Positions 34,653 to 47,271 of a DNA stretch of 64,000 nt are shown here, in pieces (position 1 is the first letter of the stretch; every line of letters starts with the position of its first letter). Under the pieces are notes generated by a model that saw only the letters and a program-made list of their open reading frames with translations, ran no database searches and was not told where the DNA came from. This DNA is from Piscinibacter defluvii. Its GTDB lineage: Bacteria; Pseudomonadota; Gammaproteobacteria; Burkholderiales; Burkholderiaceae_C. Both the position numbers and the translations under genes were made by a program. The stretch spans positions 1-64,000 of the forward strand of contig NZ_RCHJ01000017.1 in assembly GCF_004011805.1 (NCBI RefSeq). The letters are read 5' to 3'.

Positions 34653-35434
34653 GCCGCGGGCTCAGATGCCTTCCCCGCGCCGAACCGGGCGTCACCATGG
34701 CGCAGGTACTCCGGGTCTTCGGTGCCGCACCAGCGGTCCCACCAGGTGAAGTAGAGGCCGAAGTTGCCGCGGTTGCGGGCGTGATGGAAGTGGTGGTGAC
34801 TGACTGGCGTGATCCAGCCCAGCCAGCCGCGCGGCGTCCAGCGCCAGGGCAGCAGTTCGTGGGCGCAATGGCCGATCGTGTTGCGCAGGATCATGTGCAC
34901 GAGGAACACCGCGATCGCGCCCTCGTGCATCGGCACGACCAGCAGGAACAGCGGGAGGAAGACCGCCTGCACCAGCGCCTCGACCGGATGGAAGGCGTAG
35001 GCCGCCCAGGGTGTCGGGTGCAGGGACGCATGGTGGCGGCCATGCACCGCGCGGAACCAGCGCCGGTGGTGCAGGGCGCGGTGGGTCCAGTAGAACCAGG
35101 CATCGTGCGCGACGATGACCAGCACCAGGCTGGTCCACCACCAGACCCAGCCGCGTTCGTCGACGTCGCCGTAGATGTCGATCGTGCCGGCATTCGCCAG
35201 CAGCCAGATCAGCAGCCCGTTGGCGGCGAAGATGAGCACTGTCGCGACCGAGTAGGTGAACTCGCGTCGCACCTGCCCGGGCTGGCGCGTGGCGTCGAGG
35301 ATGCGCCGGCCGGCCAGGTGGCGGCCGAGCAGCACCTCCACCAGCAGCCAGACCGCGCCTGCGGCCAGTGCGTAGCGCAGGAAGTCGATGACGACGATGG
35401 TCAGCGTCAGTTGGGGTAGCGAGGGATCTTGCAC
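34649..35434 (-). CDS. sterol desaturase/fatty-acid hydroxylase-family membrane protein
   Basis: A 261-residue integral membrane diiron enzyme. The histidine clusters are HDAWFYWTHRALHH, HGRHHASLH and SHHHFHHAR, the three-box signature that binds two irons, between four or more hydrophobic helices. The family hydroxylates or desaturates lipids, carotenoids or sterols; the substrate is not evident. I chose the GTG at 35434, with GGAGG 6 bases before it, over an ATG at 35467, because the extra residues look noncoding and cover the operator side. A tandem AraC-type site is 56 bases upstream. Confidence 0.8.
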   Translation of the reverse strand: MQDPSLPQLTLTIVVIDFLRYALAAGAVWLLVEVLLGRHLAGRRILDATRQPGQVRREFTYSVATVLIFAANGLLIWLLANAGTIDIYGDVDERGWVWWWTSLVLVIVAHDAWFYWTHRALHHRRWFRAVHGRHHASLHPTPWAAYAFHPVEALVQAVFLPLFLLVVPMHEGAIAVFLVHMILRNTIGHCAHELLPWRWTPRGWLGWITPVSHHHFHHARNRGNFGLYFTWWDRWCGTEDPEYLRHGDARFGAGKASEPAA

Positions 35435-35489
35435 GGGAGGCCTCCGATGGGGTTGGGATGCCCTCATCGTGGCCAGCGAGCCCCTTGCG

Positions 35490-35531
35490 GTCTGGCCGAT
35501 TCGTCGCAAAGTCTGGCCGAAACGTCGCCGT
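35490..35531 (-). promoter_or_regulatory. tandem 21-bp direct repeats, probable AraC-type operator
   Basis: Two 21-base units in a row on the plus strand, GTCTGGCCGATTCGTCGCAAA-like (35490-35510) and its copy (35511-35531), share GTCTGGCCGA and CGTCGC. A period of two helical turns is usual for AraC-family sites. They sit between the AraC gene's stop and the desaturase-family start. Confidence 0.7.
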
Positions 35532-35546
35532 GGCAGCCCATCTTGG

Positions 35547-36671
35547 TCAGGTGGCCTGCCGATGCCGCTCCATGCGGGCTGCAGCCCGGTACTCGGTCGG
35601 CGTCATGCCGAAGCGCTGCCGGAAAGCGCGGTTGAACGGGCCGATCGAGCCGTAGCCGCATTCGAGCGCGATGCTCAGGATCGGCAGGTCCTCGCTGATG
35701 AGCCGCTGCGAGGCTTCCTGCAGCCGGTAGTGGTGTAGGAAGTCGTTGAAGTTGCGGTAGCCGAGTTCCTGGTTGATCTGGCGGCGCAGCGCCGCTTCGC
35801 CGACCTCCAGCGTCCTCGCCAGCTCGGCCAGCGTCAGGCCTTCACGCCGGTAGGCCTGCTCCTCGGTCATCGCGCGGATCAGGCGCGCCATCGCGGGAGA
35901 CGGCGCGGCGGTGGGGCGGTCGGCCATGGGCGCCACCGGCCCGTCGGCAGCCGGGATCGGCGTTTCGGGGTCGGGCGGCAGGCCCAGGATGGCGCCAAGC
36001 GATCGCCGCGCCACCAGCACCGCCAGCGCCAGCGCGACGCTGCCGATGCCCAGCACATGCAACGCCGGCAGCAGGGCACCGACCGGACGCCCGCGCACTG
36101 CCAGCTCGACCACCAGCGCCACGGCGGCGTACACACCGATGCCGAGGGCCACCCAGCGGCGGACCGCCCGGCGCGGCTCGACCAAGTCGTCGCGCCAGCC
36201 GCGTGCCACCTCCCATAGCGCGGCGCAGGTGAACCCGAGCATCGCCACGGCATGAAGGTGCTCGAGCACGCCGCCCTCGGGTCTGGGTAGGCCCGCCAGA
36301 GCGGCATCCAGTTGAGGCACGTTCTCCACCAGGCCGATCAGCATCAGCGCGATCGGCGCGGCGAGCAGGGGCGCGGTGAGCGCAAAGCGGTCGTCGAACA
36401 AGCCGCGCGCGGCAAGCCAAAGCCAGGCCGTGCCGCTGGTACACAGCGCCAGCGTGACCAGGGCGAGCGGTCGCGGCAGTGTGAAGAGGAGTTCGCTGCG
36501 CTGGCAGAACAGGTAGGCGATCAGGGAAAGGGTGAACACCGCCAGCGCTGTCCGCGCGGCGGCGCGCGGGCCTGGCAGGGCGAGGTGGATCAGGTGAAAG
36601 CCCAGCACGCCGCCGACCGCACCGCGCAGCAGCAGATCCCACACCAACACGCCAGCCGGCAGGCTCATCAT
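35547..36671 (-). CDS. AraC-family regulator with N-terminal membrane domain
   Basis: A 374-residue protein. Residues 1-235 contain about seven hydrophobic helices (VLVWDLLLRGAVGGVLGFHL at the start). The C-terminal 100 residues are an AraC double helix-turn-helix: LTLAELARTLEVGEAALRRQ and the second LSIALECGYGSIGPFNRAFRQRFGMTP. Membrane-spanning AraC regulators of this type sense lipids or envelope signals. It is read in the same direction as the desaturase-family gene, 112 bases upstream, with the tandem site between them. It overlaps the stop of the upstream gene by four bases. Confidence 0.85.
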   Translation of the reverse strand: MMSLPAGVLVWDLLLRGAVGGVLGFHLIHLALPGPRAAARTALAVFTLSLIAYLFCQRSELLFTLPRPLALVTLALCTSGTAWLWLAARGLFDDRFALTAPLLAAPIALMLIGLVENVPQLDAALAGLPRPEGGVLEHLHAVAMLGFTCAALWEVARGWRDDLVEPRRAVRRWVALGIGVYAAVALVVELAVRGRPVGALLPALHVLGIGSVALALAVLVARRSLGAILGLPPDPETPIPAADGPVAPMADRPTAAPSPAMARLIRAMTEEQAYRREGLTLAELARTLEVGEAALRRQINQELGYRNFNDFLHHYRLQEASQRLISEDLPILSIALECGYGSIGPFNRAFRQRFGMTPTEYRAAARMERHRQAT

Positions 36672-37210
36672 CTCGATGCTCGCTTGAGCTGGGTGCGGCT
36701 GTAGACGCGCCAGGGCTGGCCTGGCGGCGCCAGCTCGAAGACCTCGATCAGCTCGTCGTCGGACGGGAACTCGTAGCTCTCGCGCGCCTTCCAGGCATTG
36801 CTGAAGTTCTCGAACGACTCGCTCTCGAACACCAGCGTGGCCGTCGATCCGGCAGCCGGCTCGACGCGCCGGTAGGTGTTGACGAAGCTCTCGATGTGGA
36901 ACTGGCGCAGCACCAGCGTCTTGCGTGGCTTGTCGTAGCTGAACATCCCCCAGTGCTCATGCACCTTCCCGTTCTTGTTCTTCTCCTGTGGCGGATAGGC
37001 GGAGGTGCTGGTCTCGTGGATGTAGCGGCCGCCCATGACGAACACGTAGCGTCGCTGCACGCTGGCCTCGCCGGCCGATCCGGTGGAAGTGCCGGACCAG
37101 GTGCCGATCAGCCGCGCGACCGGTTGCCAATGTTCGGGCGTGGGATCAACTGCCCCGACAGGGCTGGTGACGAAGAGCGTGACAAGCAGGAATGCTGCTA
37201 TGCGAATCAC
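36668..37210 (-). CDS. exported calycin-like beta-barrel protein
   Basis: A 180-residue protein with a signal peptide (VIRIAAFLLVTLFVTSPVGA) and a domain starting LIGTWSGTSTG, with the alternating strands of a lipocalin/nitrobindin-type or DUF1579-type barrel (RRYVFVMGGRYIHE, HWGMFSYDKPRKTLVLRQFH). It may bind a small hydrophobic ligand. The start is GTG at 37210 with GGAGG 7 bases before it. It is the first gene of the leftward AraC operon. Confidence 0.6.
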   Translation of the reverse strand: MIRIAAFLLVTLFVTSPVGAVDPTPEHWQPVARLIGTWSGTSTGSAGEASVQRRYVFVMGGRYIHETSTSAYPPQEKNKNGKVHEHWGMFSYDKPRKTLVLRQFHIESFVNTYRRVEPAAGSTATLVFESESFENFSNAWKARESYEFPSDDELIEVFELAPPGQPWRVYSRTQLKRASR

Positions 37211-40491
<3,281 letters not shown>

Positions 40492-40542
40492 GCCGCACCC
40501 GCGGATAGAGGGGCGCCTCCAGCGCGCACGGTGAAACCCTGA

Positions 40543-40558
40543 GCGAACGACCGTTCGC
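40543..40558. promoter_or_regulatory. perfect palindrome upstream of the peptide ABC operon
   Basis: GCGAACG-AC-CGTTCGC, with 7-base arms, resembles a TetR-type operator. A second inverted repeat, GGTGCCC/GGGCACC with a 23-base loop (40605-40641), lies between it and the ABC binding-protein start and could form an RNA hairpin. No regulator gene is adjacent. Confidence 0.45.
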
Positions 40559-40688
40559 CGGCCTTATCATCCGCGCCTGCCTTTCGGCGGCCCGGCCACA
40601 AGCCGGTGCCCGTCGGGGGCTCCATCTTTTTCGGGGGCACCGCGCCAAGCCTGCGGCGGCCTTCAGGGACGACGAAGGGAACGACCGC

Positions 40689-42923
40689 ATGCCCGGTCTG
40701 CTCGAGACGTGGAGGGCGCGTGCCGCGGTGCTGCTGATTGCGCTGCTGGCCGCCTGCAACAACAGCCCGTACCCCGACGGGGCGGCCGCCACCAACACGC
40801 TGTTCAACTCCTTCGACGAGCGCTCGCCGCGCTACCTCGACCCGACAGCCTCATACAGCAATCCCGAGACGCCCTACACCTACACGGCCTACGAGCCGCT
40901 GTACGCCTACCACTACCTGAAGCGGCCCTACGAGCTGATCCCGAAGACGGCCGAGGCGGTGGCGCAGCCCCACTACCTCGATGCCGCCGGCAACCGCCTG
41001 CCGCCCGACGCGCCGGCCGAGCAGATCGCGCACAGCGTCTACGACATCAGGATCAAGAAGGGCATCCTGTACGCGCCGCACCCGGCGTTCGCGAAGAACG
41101 ACAAGGGCGAGTACCTGTACCACCATCTGACCCGTGCCCAGGTCGGCGACAAGCGCTCGCCGTGGGAGTTCGACAAGCAGGGCACGCGCGAACTGGTGGC
41201 CGAAGACTACGTCTACGCCTTCAAGCGCCATGCGACCACGCGCATCGAGGCGCCGATCTTCGCGATCTTCTCCGAGTACCTGGTCGGGCTGAAGGAGTAC
41301 GCCGAGCGCGTCAAGACCGAGGACGCCAAGCTGCTCGCTGGCCTGTCGCAGTCCAGCCCCGACAAGCCCTTCCTCGACTTCCGCCAGTGGCCGCTGGAGG
41401 GCGCGCAGGCGCTGGACAGCCACACGCTGCGACTGCGCATCAAGGGCAAGTACCCGCAGTGGAAGTACTGGCTGGCGATGACCTTCACCGCCCCGGTGCC
41501 CTGGGAGGCCGACGCCTTCTACGCGCAACCGGGCATGAACGAGAACGGCCTGTCGCTGGTGAAGTGGCCGGTGGGCACCGGCCCTTACATGATGACCGAG
41601 TACGTGCAGGACCGCCGGCACGTGATGAAGCGCAACCCCAACTACCGCGGCGAACCCTACCCCTGCGAGGGCGAGCCGGGCGACAAGGAGAAGGGGCTGC
41701 TCGAGGACTGCGGCAAGACCATGCCCTTCATCGACACCATCGTGTCGACCATCGTCAAGGAACGGGTGCCGCGCAAGGAGCTGTTCAAGCAGGGCTACCT
41801 CGACGTGCCGGAGATCGAGCGGCCCGAGTGGGGCGTGGACTTTCGCGTCGACATGGAAGACTCCGACCGCGTTCGCCAGTTCTACGAACAGCGCGGCTAC
41901 AGCTTCCCGCAGACCACCGACATCAACAACTGGTACCTCGGCTTCAACTGGCTCGATCCGGTGGTCGGCAAGGGCGACACGCCCGAGCGGCAGGCGAAGA
42001 ACCGCAAGCTGCGCCAGGCGCTCTCGATCGCGATCGACTGGGAGGAGGGCTACGGCAAGATCTTCCGCACCAAGGCCGGCCTGGCCGCGCACGGCCCGGT
42101 GCCGCCGGGCGTGTTCGGCTCGCGCGAGGGAACGCCCGAGGGCTTCAACCCGGTCACGCACCGCAAGGAGGGCGACCAGATCGTGCGCCGCCCGCTCGAC
42201 GAGGCGAAGAAGCTGCTCGCTGAGGCCGGCTATCCGGACGGGCGCGACGCCGCCACCGGCAAGCCGCTGGTGCTGAACTACGACTACCAGCGCACGCCCA
42301 CGCCGGAGATCAAGGCCGAGCTCGACTGGATGGTCAAGCAGTTCGGCAAGCTCGGCGTGCAGCTGGAGATCCGCGCCACCGACTACAACCAGTTCCAGGA
42401 CAAGATGCTCAAGGGCAAGCAGCAGATCTTCTGGTGGGGCTGGCTGGCCGACTACCCGGATGCCGAGAACTTCCTGTTCCTGCTCTACGGTCCGAACGCG
42501 AAGTACCCGACCCAGGGCGAGAACGCGGCCAACTACAGCAACCCCGAGTACGACCGGCTGTACCGCCAGATGCAGACCATGGACGACGGCCCGGAGAAGC
42601 AGAAGGTGATCGACCAGATGGTGGCCATCGTGCGCGAGGACGCGCCCTGGGCCTGGGGCTACTGGCCCTACGTGGCGCTGGCCTTCCAGCCCTGGGCGCA
42701 CAACGGCAAGCCGACCATCGTGGTGCGCGACCTGGCCAAGTACTACCGCGTCGACCCGGCGATGCGCGTCGCGAAGCAGTCCGAGTGGAACCATCCGGTG
42801 CGCTGGCCGCTGGTGCTGATCGCGCTGGCGCTGCTGGCGCTCGCGGCCGTGGCCTGGCGCAGCTACCGGGCGCGCCAGCGCGCCACGGCCCGGCCGGCGC
42901 GGCTCTCGCCGTCGGGAGCCTGA
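40689..42923 (+). CDS. peptide-type ABC transporter substrate-binding lipoprotein
   Basis: A 744-residue member of the SBP family 5. The signal ends in a lipobox (IALLAAC, lipid-carrying Cys23). The body has the family pattern YEPLYAYHYLKRPYELIPKTAE near the start and GFNPVTHRKEGD and KLLAEAGYPDGRD in the middle. It is longer than OppA/DppA (about 540), and a hydrophobic helix followed by a basic tail (residues about 715-744) gives it a second membrane contact, which is unusual. It begins a four-gene importer operon. Confidence 0.85.
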   Translation: MPGLLETWRARAAVLLIALLAACNNSPYPDGAAATNTLFNSFDERSPRYLDPTASYSNPETPYTYTAYEPLYAYHYLKRPYELIPKTAEAVAQPHYLDAAGNRLPPDAPAEQIAHSVYDIRIKKGILYAPHPAFAKNDKGEYLYHHLTRAQVGDKRSPWEFDKQGTRELVAEDYVYAFKRHATTRIEAPIFAIFSEYLVGLKEYAERVKTEDAKLLAGLSQSSPDKPFLDFRQWPLEGAQALDSHTLRLRIKGKYPQWKYWLAMTFTAPVPWEADAFYAQPGMNENGLSLVKWPVGTGPYMMTEYVQDRRHVMKRNPNYRGEPYPCEGEPGDKEKGLLEDCGKTMPFIDTIVSTIVKERVPRKELFKQGYLDVPEIERPEWGVDFRVDMEDSDRVRQFYEQRGYSFPQTTDINNWYLGFNWLDPVVGKGDTPERQAKNRKLRQALSIAIDWEEGYGKIFRTKAGLAAHGPVPPGVFGSREGTPEGFNPVTHRKEGDQIVRRPLDEAKKLLAEAGYPDGRDAATGKPLVLNYDYQRTPTPEIKAELDWMVKQFGKLGVQLEIRATDYNQFQDKMLKGKQQIFWWGWLADYPDAENFLFLLYGPNAKYPTQGENAANYSNPEYDRLYRQMQTMDDGPEKQKVIDQMVAIVREDAPWAWGYWPYVALAFQPWAHNGKPTIVVRDLAKYYRVDPAMRVAKQSEWNHPVRWPLVLIALALLALAAVAWRSYRARQRATARPARLSPSGA

Positions 42924-42925
42924 AC

Positions 42926-43909
42926 ATGCTGAACTACCTGATCCGCCGTCTCGGCTACGGCGTGCTGATCCTGATCGGGGTGAACCTGTTCACCTTCGCG
43001 CTGTTCTTCACCGTCAACACGCCCGACGACATGGCGCGGCTGAACATCGGCGGCAAGCGCGTCACGCAGGAGCAGATCGACAAGTGGAAGGCCGAGCGCG
43101 GCTACGACAAGCCGCTGTACTGGAATGCGAAGGCGCAGGGCAGCTCGAAGCTGACCGAGACGATCGTCTGGGAGCGCTCGGTGTCGCTCTTCGCGCTGCA
43201 GTTCGGCCGCTCCGACGCGCGCAACGCGATCGACATCGGCCACGAGATCAAGGAGCGCATGTGGGTGAGCCTGCAGCTCGCGCTGCCGCTGTTCATCCTG
43301 CAGGTGATCGCGAGCACGGCGTTCGCGCTGCTGCTGGTGTTCTTCAGGCATTCACGCATCGACTTCTGGGGCGTGGTGCTGTGCGTGCTGATGCTCTCGA
43401 TCTCGAGCCTGTTCTACATCATCGTCGGCCAGTACCTGTTCTCGCGCGTGCTGCGCCTGGTGCCGATCAACGGCTACGCGCCAGGGCTGGACGCGGTCAA
43501 GTTCCTGGTGCTGCCGGTCGTGCTCTCGCTGCTCTCGCGCCTGGGCACCGAGGCGCGCCTGTACCGCGCGATGTTCCTCGAGGAGATCGGCAAGGACTAC
43601 GTGCGCACCGCACGCGCCAAGGGCCTGTCGGAGGCAGTGGTGCTGTTCCGCCACGTGCTGAAGAACGCGCTGATCCCGATCATCACCAGCGCCGGCTCGT
43701 ACCTGCCCTACGTGTTCCTCGGCAGCCTGGTGTTCGAGAGCTTCTTCGGCATCCCGGGCCTGGGCGCCTTCGTGATCGAGGCGATCACTGGGCAGGACTT
43801 CGCGATCGTGCGCTCGATGGTGTTCCTCGGCGCGCTGCTCTACATCGCGAGCTACGTGATCATCGACGTGGCCTACACCTGGGCCGACCCGCGCGTGCGG
43901 CTTTCGTGA
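42926..43909 (+). CDS. peptide ABC transporter permease, OppB/DppB type
   Basis: A 327-residue inner-membrane permease, with N-terminal LIRRLGYGVLILIGVNLFTF typical of DppB and the coupling segment LEEIGKDYVRTARAKGLSEAVVLFRHVLKNAL. A periplasmic insertion of about 60 residues (GGKRVTQEQIDKWKAERG...) follows the first helix. The ATG at 42926 is 3 bases after the binding-protein stop. It pairs with the next permease. Confidence 0.88.
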   Translation: MLNYLIRRLGYGVLILIGVNLFTFALFFTVNTPDDMARLNIGGKRVTQEQIDKWKAERGYDKPLYWNAKAQGSSKLTETIVWERSVSLFALQFGRSDARNAIDIGHEIKERMWVSLQLALPLFILQVIASTAFALLLVFFRHSRIDFWGVVLCVLMLSISSLFYIIVGQYLFSRVLRLVPINGYAPGLDAVKFLVLPVVLSLLSRLGTEARLYRAMFLEEIGKDYVRTARAKGLSEAVVLFRHVLKNALIPIITSAGSYLPYVFLGSLVFESFFGIPGLGAFVIEAITGQDFAIVRSMVFLGALLYIASYVIIDVAYTWADPRVRLS

Positions 43910-43924
43910 GCAAGAGACATCGAC

Positions 43925-45364
43925 ATGCCTAAGTTCGTCCTGCTCTGGACCGATGCCGTGCTCTACCTGATGCTGGCCGCGCTCGGCTGGTACCTGTGGC
44001 GCATCCGCACCGACCGCAACCTGCGCGCCACCTGGCTCAAGGTGCTGCGCGACCCGGCCGCGCTGTCGGCCGGCATCGTGCTGGCGCTGTTCGCGCTGGT
44101 CACGCTGGCCGACAGCATCCACTTCCGCCGCGCGTTGCCCCCGGTGGCGGGTGCGCCGGCCGATGCGCCGGTGTTCTACGCCACCAACACCGAAAGCGTG
44201 CTCGACCTGCTGCTGGCGCGCCAGATCGGCATGCGCGAATTCAGCTACTCGGAGCCGCTGGCCTATCTCGGCCACGAGAAGCAGGCGATCGAGCGCAACG
44301 GCGAGATGGTGCGCGACTACCCGCGCCTGGCGTTCGGCGGCGCGCACCTGAGCGACCCGGCCACGCAATGGGCCGGCGACCTGGTGGCGCGCGCGCTCAC
44401 AGGCGCGGCCGTCGGCGCGCTGCTGTCCGGGCTGGTGCTGCTCGCCTTCGGCGCGGCATTGCGCCGCTCCCACGGCGGGCTCGGTGCGGCCGTGCGCGAC
44501 GTGCTGGCCGACCGCACCGACCTGCCGCTGCGTGCCGCCTGGCTCACCGCGCTGGCCATCGGCCTGGTCGGCGGCGCCACGGTCGGCCTGATGGGCCACT
44601 ACCACGTGCTGGGCACCGACCGCACCGGCAACGACGTGCTGGTGCAGTCGCTCAAGAGCGTGCGCACCGCCTTCGTGATCGGCACGCTGGCCACCGTCGC
44701 CACGCTGCCCTTCGCGGTGGTGCTGGGCATCCTGGCGGGTTACTTCCGCGGCTGGGTCGACGAGGTGATCCAGTACGCCTACACCACGCTCAGCTCGGTG
44801 CCCAACGTGCTGCTGATCGCCGCCTGCGTGCTGATGGTGCAGGTGTTCCTCGACAAGAATCCCGACCTGTTCGAGACCGGCCTGGAGCGCTCGGACCTGA
44901 AGATCTTCCTGCTCTGCGTGATCCTCGGCGTCACCGGCTGGGCCACGCTGTGCCGCCTGGTGCGCGGCGAGACGCTCAAGCTGCGCGAGCTCGAGTTCGT
45001 GCAGGCCGCCACCGCCTTCGGCGTCGGCCCGGTGCGCACGATGGCGCGCCACATCGCGCCCAACGTGATGCACCTGGTGCTGATCACGACCGTGCTGAGC
45101 TTCTCCGACCTGATCCTGTACGAGGCGGTGCTGACCTACGTCGGCGTCGGTGTCGATCCGGCGATGAACAGCTTCGGCGGCATGATCAACTTCGCGCGCA
45201 GCGAGATGAGCCGCGACCCGATCGTCTGGTGGAGCTTCGCGGCCGCGTTCGGCTTCATGGTCACGCTGGTGCTGGCGGCCAACCTGTTCGCCGATGGCGT
45301 GCGCGACGCGTTCGACCCGCGCGCCCGCAGCCTGCGCCCGCGCCTCGTGCGCCAGGTCTCCTGA
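43925..45364 (+). CDS. peptide ABC transporter permease, OppC/DppC type
   Basis: A 479-residue permease, long for its class (about 300). The C-terminal half is standard: HVLGTDRTGNDVLVQ, the EAA-like coupling segment LRELEFVQAATAFGVGPVRTMARHIAPN and the final DPAMNSFGGMI. The extra N-terminal half adds hydrophobic helices and a soluble loop (SVLDLLLARQIGMREFSYSEPL). It is 15 bases after the first permease gene. Confidence 0.87.
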   Translation: MPKFVLLWTDAVLYLMLAALGWYLWRIRTDRNLRATWLKVLRDPAALSAGIVLALFALVTLADSIHFRRALPPVAGAPADAPVFYATNTESVLDLLLARQIGMREFSYSEPLAYLGHEKQAIERNGEMVRDYPRLAFGGAHLSDPATQWAGDLVARALTGAAVGALLSGLVLLAFGAALRRSHGGLGAAVRDVLADRTDLPLRAAWLTALAIGLVGGATVGLMGHYHVLGTDRTGNDVLVQSLKSVRTAFVIGTLATVATLPFAVVLGILAGYFRGWVDEVIQYAYTTLSSVPNVLLIAACVLMVQVFLDKNPDLFETGLERSDLKIFLLCVILGVTGWATLCRLVRGETLKLRELEFVQAATAFGVGPVRTMARHIAPNVMHLVLITTVLSFSDLILYEAVLTYVGVGVDPAMNSFGGMINFARSEMSRDPIVWWSFAAAFGFMVTLVLAANLFADGVRDAFDPRARSLRPRLVRQVS

Positions 45365-45374
45365 AGGGCTCGCG

Positions 45375-47207
45375 ATGCTGAAGATCGACGACCTGAAGGT
45401 GGTGCTCGACGCGGAGGTCGGGCTGGTGCGCGCGATCGACGGGCTCTCGCTCGCGATCCGCCGCGGCGAGACCTTCGCGCTGGTGGGCGAGTCCGGCTGC
45501 GGCAAGAGCATGACGGCGCTGGCGCTGATGCGCCTGCTGCCGGACAACGGCGGCGTGGCCGGCGGCCGGGTGCAGCTCGGCGAGCACGACCTGCTGGCAC
45601 TGCCCGAGGCCTCGATGCGCGCGGTGCGCGGCGGGCGCATCGGCATGATCTTCCAGGAGCCGGCCACCAGCCTGAACCCGGTGATGCGCGTGGGCGACCA
45701 GATCGTCGAGGCGATCGAGGCACACACCGAGCTGCGCGGTGCCGCGGCGCGCGCCAAGGCGATCGAGTGGCTCGGCAAGGTCGGCATCCCCGAGCCCGAG
45801 CGGCGCATCGACGAATACCCGTTCCGCCTCTCGGGCGGCCAGAAGCAGCGCGTGATGATCGCGATGACGCTGGCCTGCGAGCCCGACTTCCTGATCGCCG
45901 ACGAGCCGACCACCGCGCTCGACGTCACCATCCAGGCGCAGATCCTCGAGCTGCTGAAGCGGCTGCAGAAGGAGGAGGGCATGGGCCTGCTGCTGATCAC
46001 GCACGACCTCGCGGTCGTGTCCGGCATGGCCCAGCAAGTGGCGCTGATGTATGCGGGCCAGATCGTCGAGCTGGCTTCGGCGCAGGAGTTCTTCGAGCGG
46101 CCGCGCCATCCCTATGCCCAGGCGCTGCTGCGTGCGCTGCCCGACTCGGCCAAGCGCGGCGAGGCGCTGACGGCCATCGCCGGCACCGTGCCGCCGCTGC
46201 ACGAGGCCTTCACCGGCTGCCGCTTCGCGCCGCGCTGCCCGCGCGCCTGGGACGAGTGCCGCAGCACGCCGCCTGCGCTGCTGCCGGCCGGCGCGGCGCA
46301 GGTGCGCTGCCTGCTCTACCGCGGGGCGGACGCTGCCGCGGCGGCCGAGCCGGCCCCGGCGGCGATGCCGCTGCGCTACGAGGCGCCGCGCGCGGCCGGC
46401 GAAAGCCGGCCGCTGCTGCAGGTGAACGACCTGAAGGTGCGCTTCCCGATCCGGCGCGGCCTGCTGCAGCGCGAGCACGGCGCCTTCGTCGCGGTGGACG
46501 GCGTGTCCTTCGAGATCCCGTCCGGTCGCACGCTGGCGCTGGTGGGCGAGTCGGGCTGCGGCAAGACCACCACCGGCAAGGCCATCGTGCAGCTGCTGCG
46601 CCACCAGGCGCGCATCGACGGCCAGGCGCTGTTCGAGGGCCAGGACCTGTTCAAGCTGGAGGGCGAGGCGCTGCGCCAGGCGCGCCGCTCGGTGCAGATC
46701 GTGTTCCAGGACCCGTTCGGTTCGCTCGACCCGCGCATGCGCGTGTCCGACATCCTCGAGGAGGGGCTGCTCGCGCTGCGCCCCGAACTCGACGCGGCCC
46801 AGCGCCGCGAGCGGCTGCAGCGCCTGATCGAGCAGATCGGCCTGCGGCCCGACTGGCTGCAGCGCTACCCGCACGAGTTCTCCGGCGGGCAGCGCCAGCG
46901 CATCGCGATCGCGCGTGCGCTGGCGGTCGAACCGCGGCTGATCGTCTGCGACGAGCCGACCTCGGCACTGGACGTCTCGGTGCAGGCGCAGATCCTGAAC
47001 CTGCTGCGCGACCTGCAGCGCGACACCGGGGTCTCGTACCTCTTCATCACGCACAACATCGGCGTGGTCGAGTACATCGCCGATCGCGTGGCGGTGATGC
47101 AGCGCGGCCGCATCGAGGAGCAGGGCAGCGTCGACGAGGTGCTGGGCGCGCCGCGCTCCGACTACACCCGCACGCTGCTCGCGGCGGTGCCGCGCATCTC
47201 CGCCTGA
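45375..47207 (+). CDS. fused double ABC ATPase of the peptide importer
   Basis: A 610-residue cytoplasmic protein combining DppD- and DppF-like halves. First ATPase: Walker A GESGCGKSM, signature LSGGQKQR, Walker B FLIADEPTTALD. Second: GESGCGKTTTGK, FSGGQRQR and VCDEPTSALD. Each half ends with the oligopeptide-type extension; the first has the Cys-rich stretch CRFAPRCPRAWDEC. Fused ATPases of this kind occur in YejF-like systems. The ATG at 45375 is 10 bases after the permease stop. It completes the importer. Confidence 0.92.
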   Translation: MLKIDDLKVVLDAEVGLVRAIDGLSLAIRRGETFALVGESGCGKSMTALALMRLLPDNGGVAGGRVQLGEHDLLALPEASMRAVRGGRIGMIFQEPATSLNPVMRVGDQIVEAIEAHTELRGAAARAKAIEWLGKVGIPEPERRIDEYPFRLSGGQKQRVMIAMTLACEPDFLIADEPTTALDVTIQAQILELLKRLQKEEGMGLLLITHDLAVVSGMAQQVALMYAGQIVELASAQEFFERPRHPYAQALLRALPDSAKRGEALTAIAGTVPPLHEAFTGCRFAPRCPRAWDECRSTPPALLPAGAAQVRCLLYRGADAAAAAEPAPAAMPLRYEAPRAAGESRPLLQVNDLKVRFPIRRGLLQREHGAFVAVDGVSFEIPSGRTLALVGESGCGKTTTGKAIVQLLRHQARIDGQALFEGQDLFKLEGEALRQARRSVQIVFQDPFGSLDPRMRVSDILEEGLLALRPELDAAQRRERLQRLIEQIGLRPDWLQRYPHEFSGGQRQRIAIARALAVEPRLIVCDEPTSALDVSVQAQILNLLRDLQRDTGVSYLFITHNIGVVEYIADRVAVMQRGRIEEQGSVDEVLGAPRSDYTRTLLAAVPRISA

Positions 47208-47228
47208 ATCCGCCGCAGCCAAGCAAAA

Positions 47229-47250
47229 GGGCCGCCCCGGAGGGCGGCCC
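47229..47250. terminator. bidirectional terminator hairpin
   Basis: GGGCCGCCC and GGGCGGCCC form a 9-bp stem with loop CGGA between the ABC operon end and the end of the leftward protease gene. On the minus strand it is followed by TTTTG. Confidence 0.75.
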
Positions 47251-47271
47251 TGAACGGCTAGAAGCTCGTGC

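Noticed and set aside
43352-46027. 891-codon open frame on the minus strand, antisense to the ABC operon
   Set aside because: It lies opposite strongly supported permease and ATPase genes, and its translation is rich in His, Arg, Gln and Glu without any family motif; it is a shadow of GC-rich coding bias.
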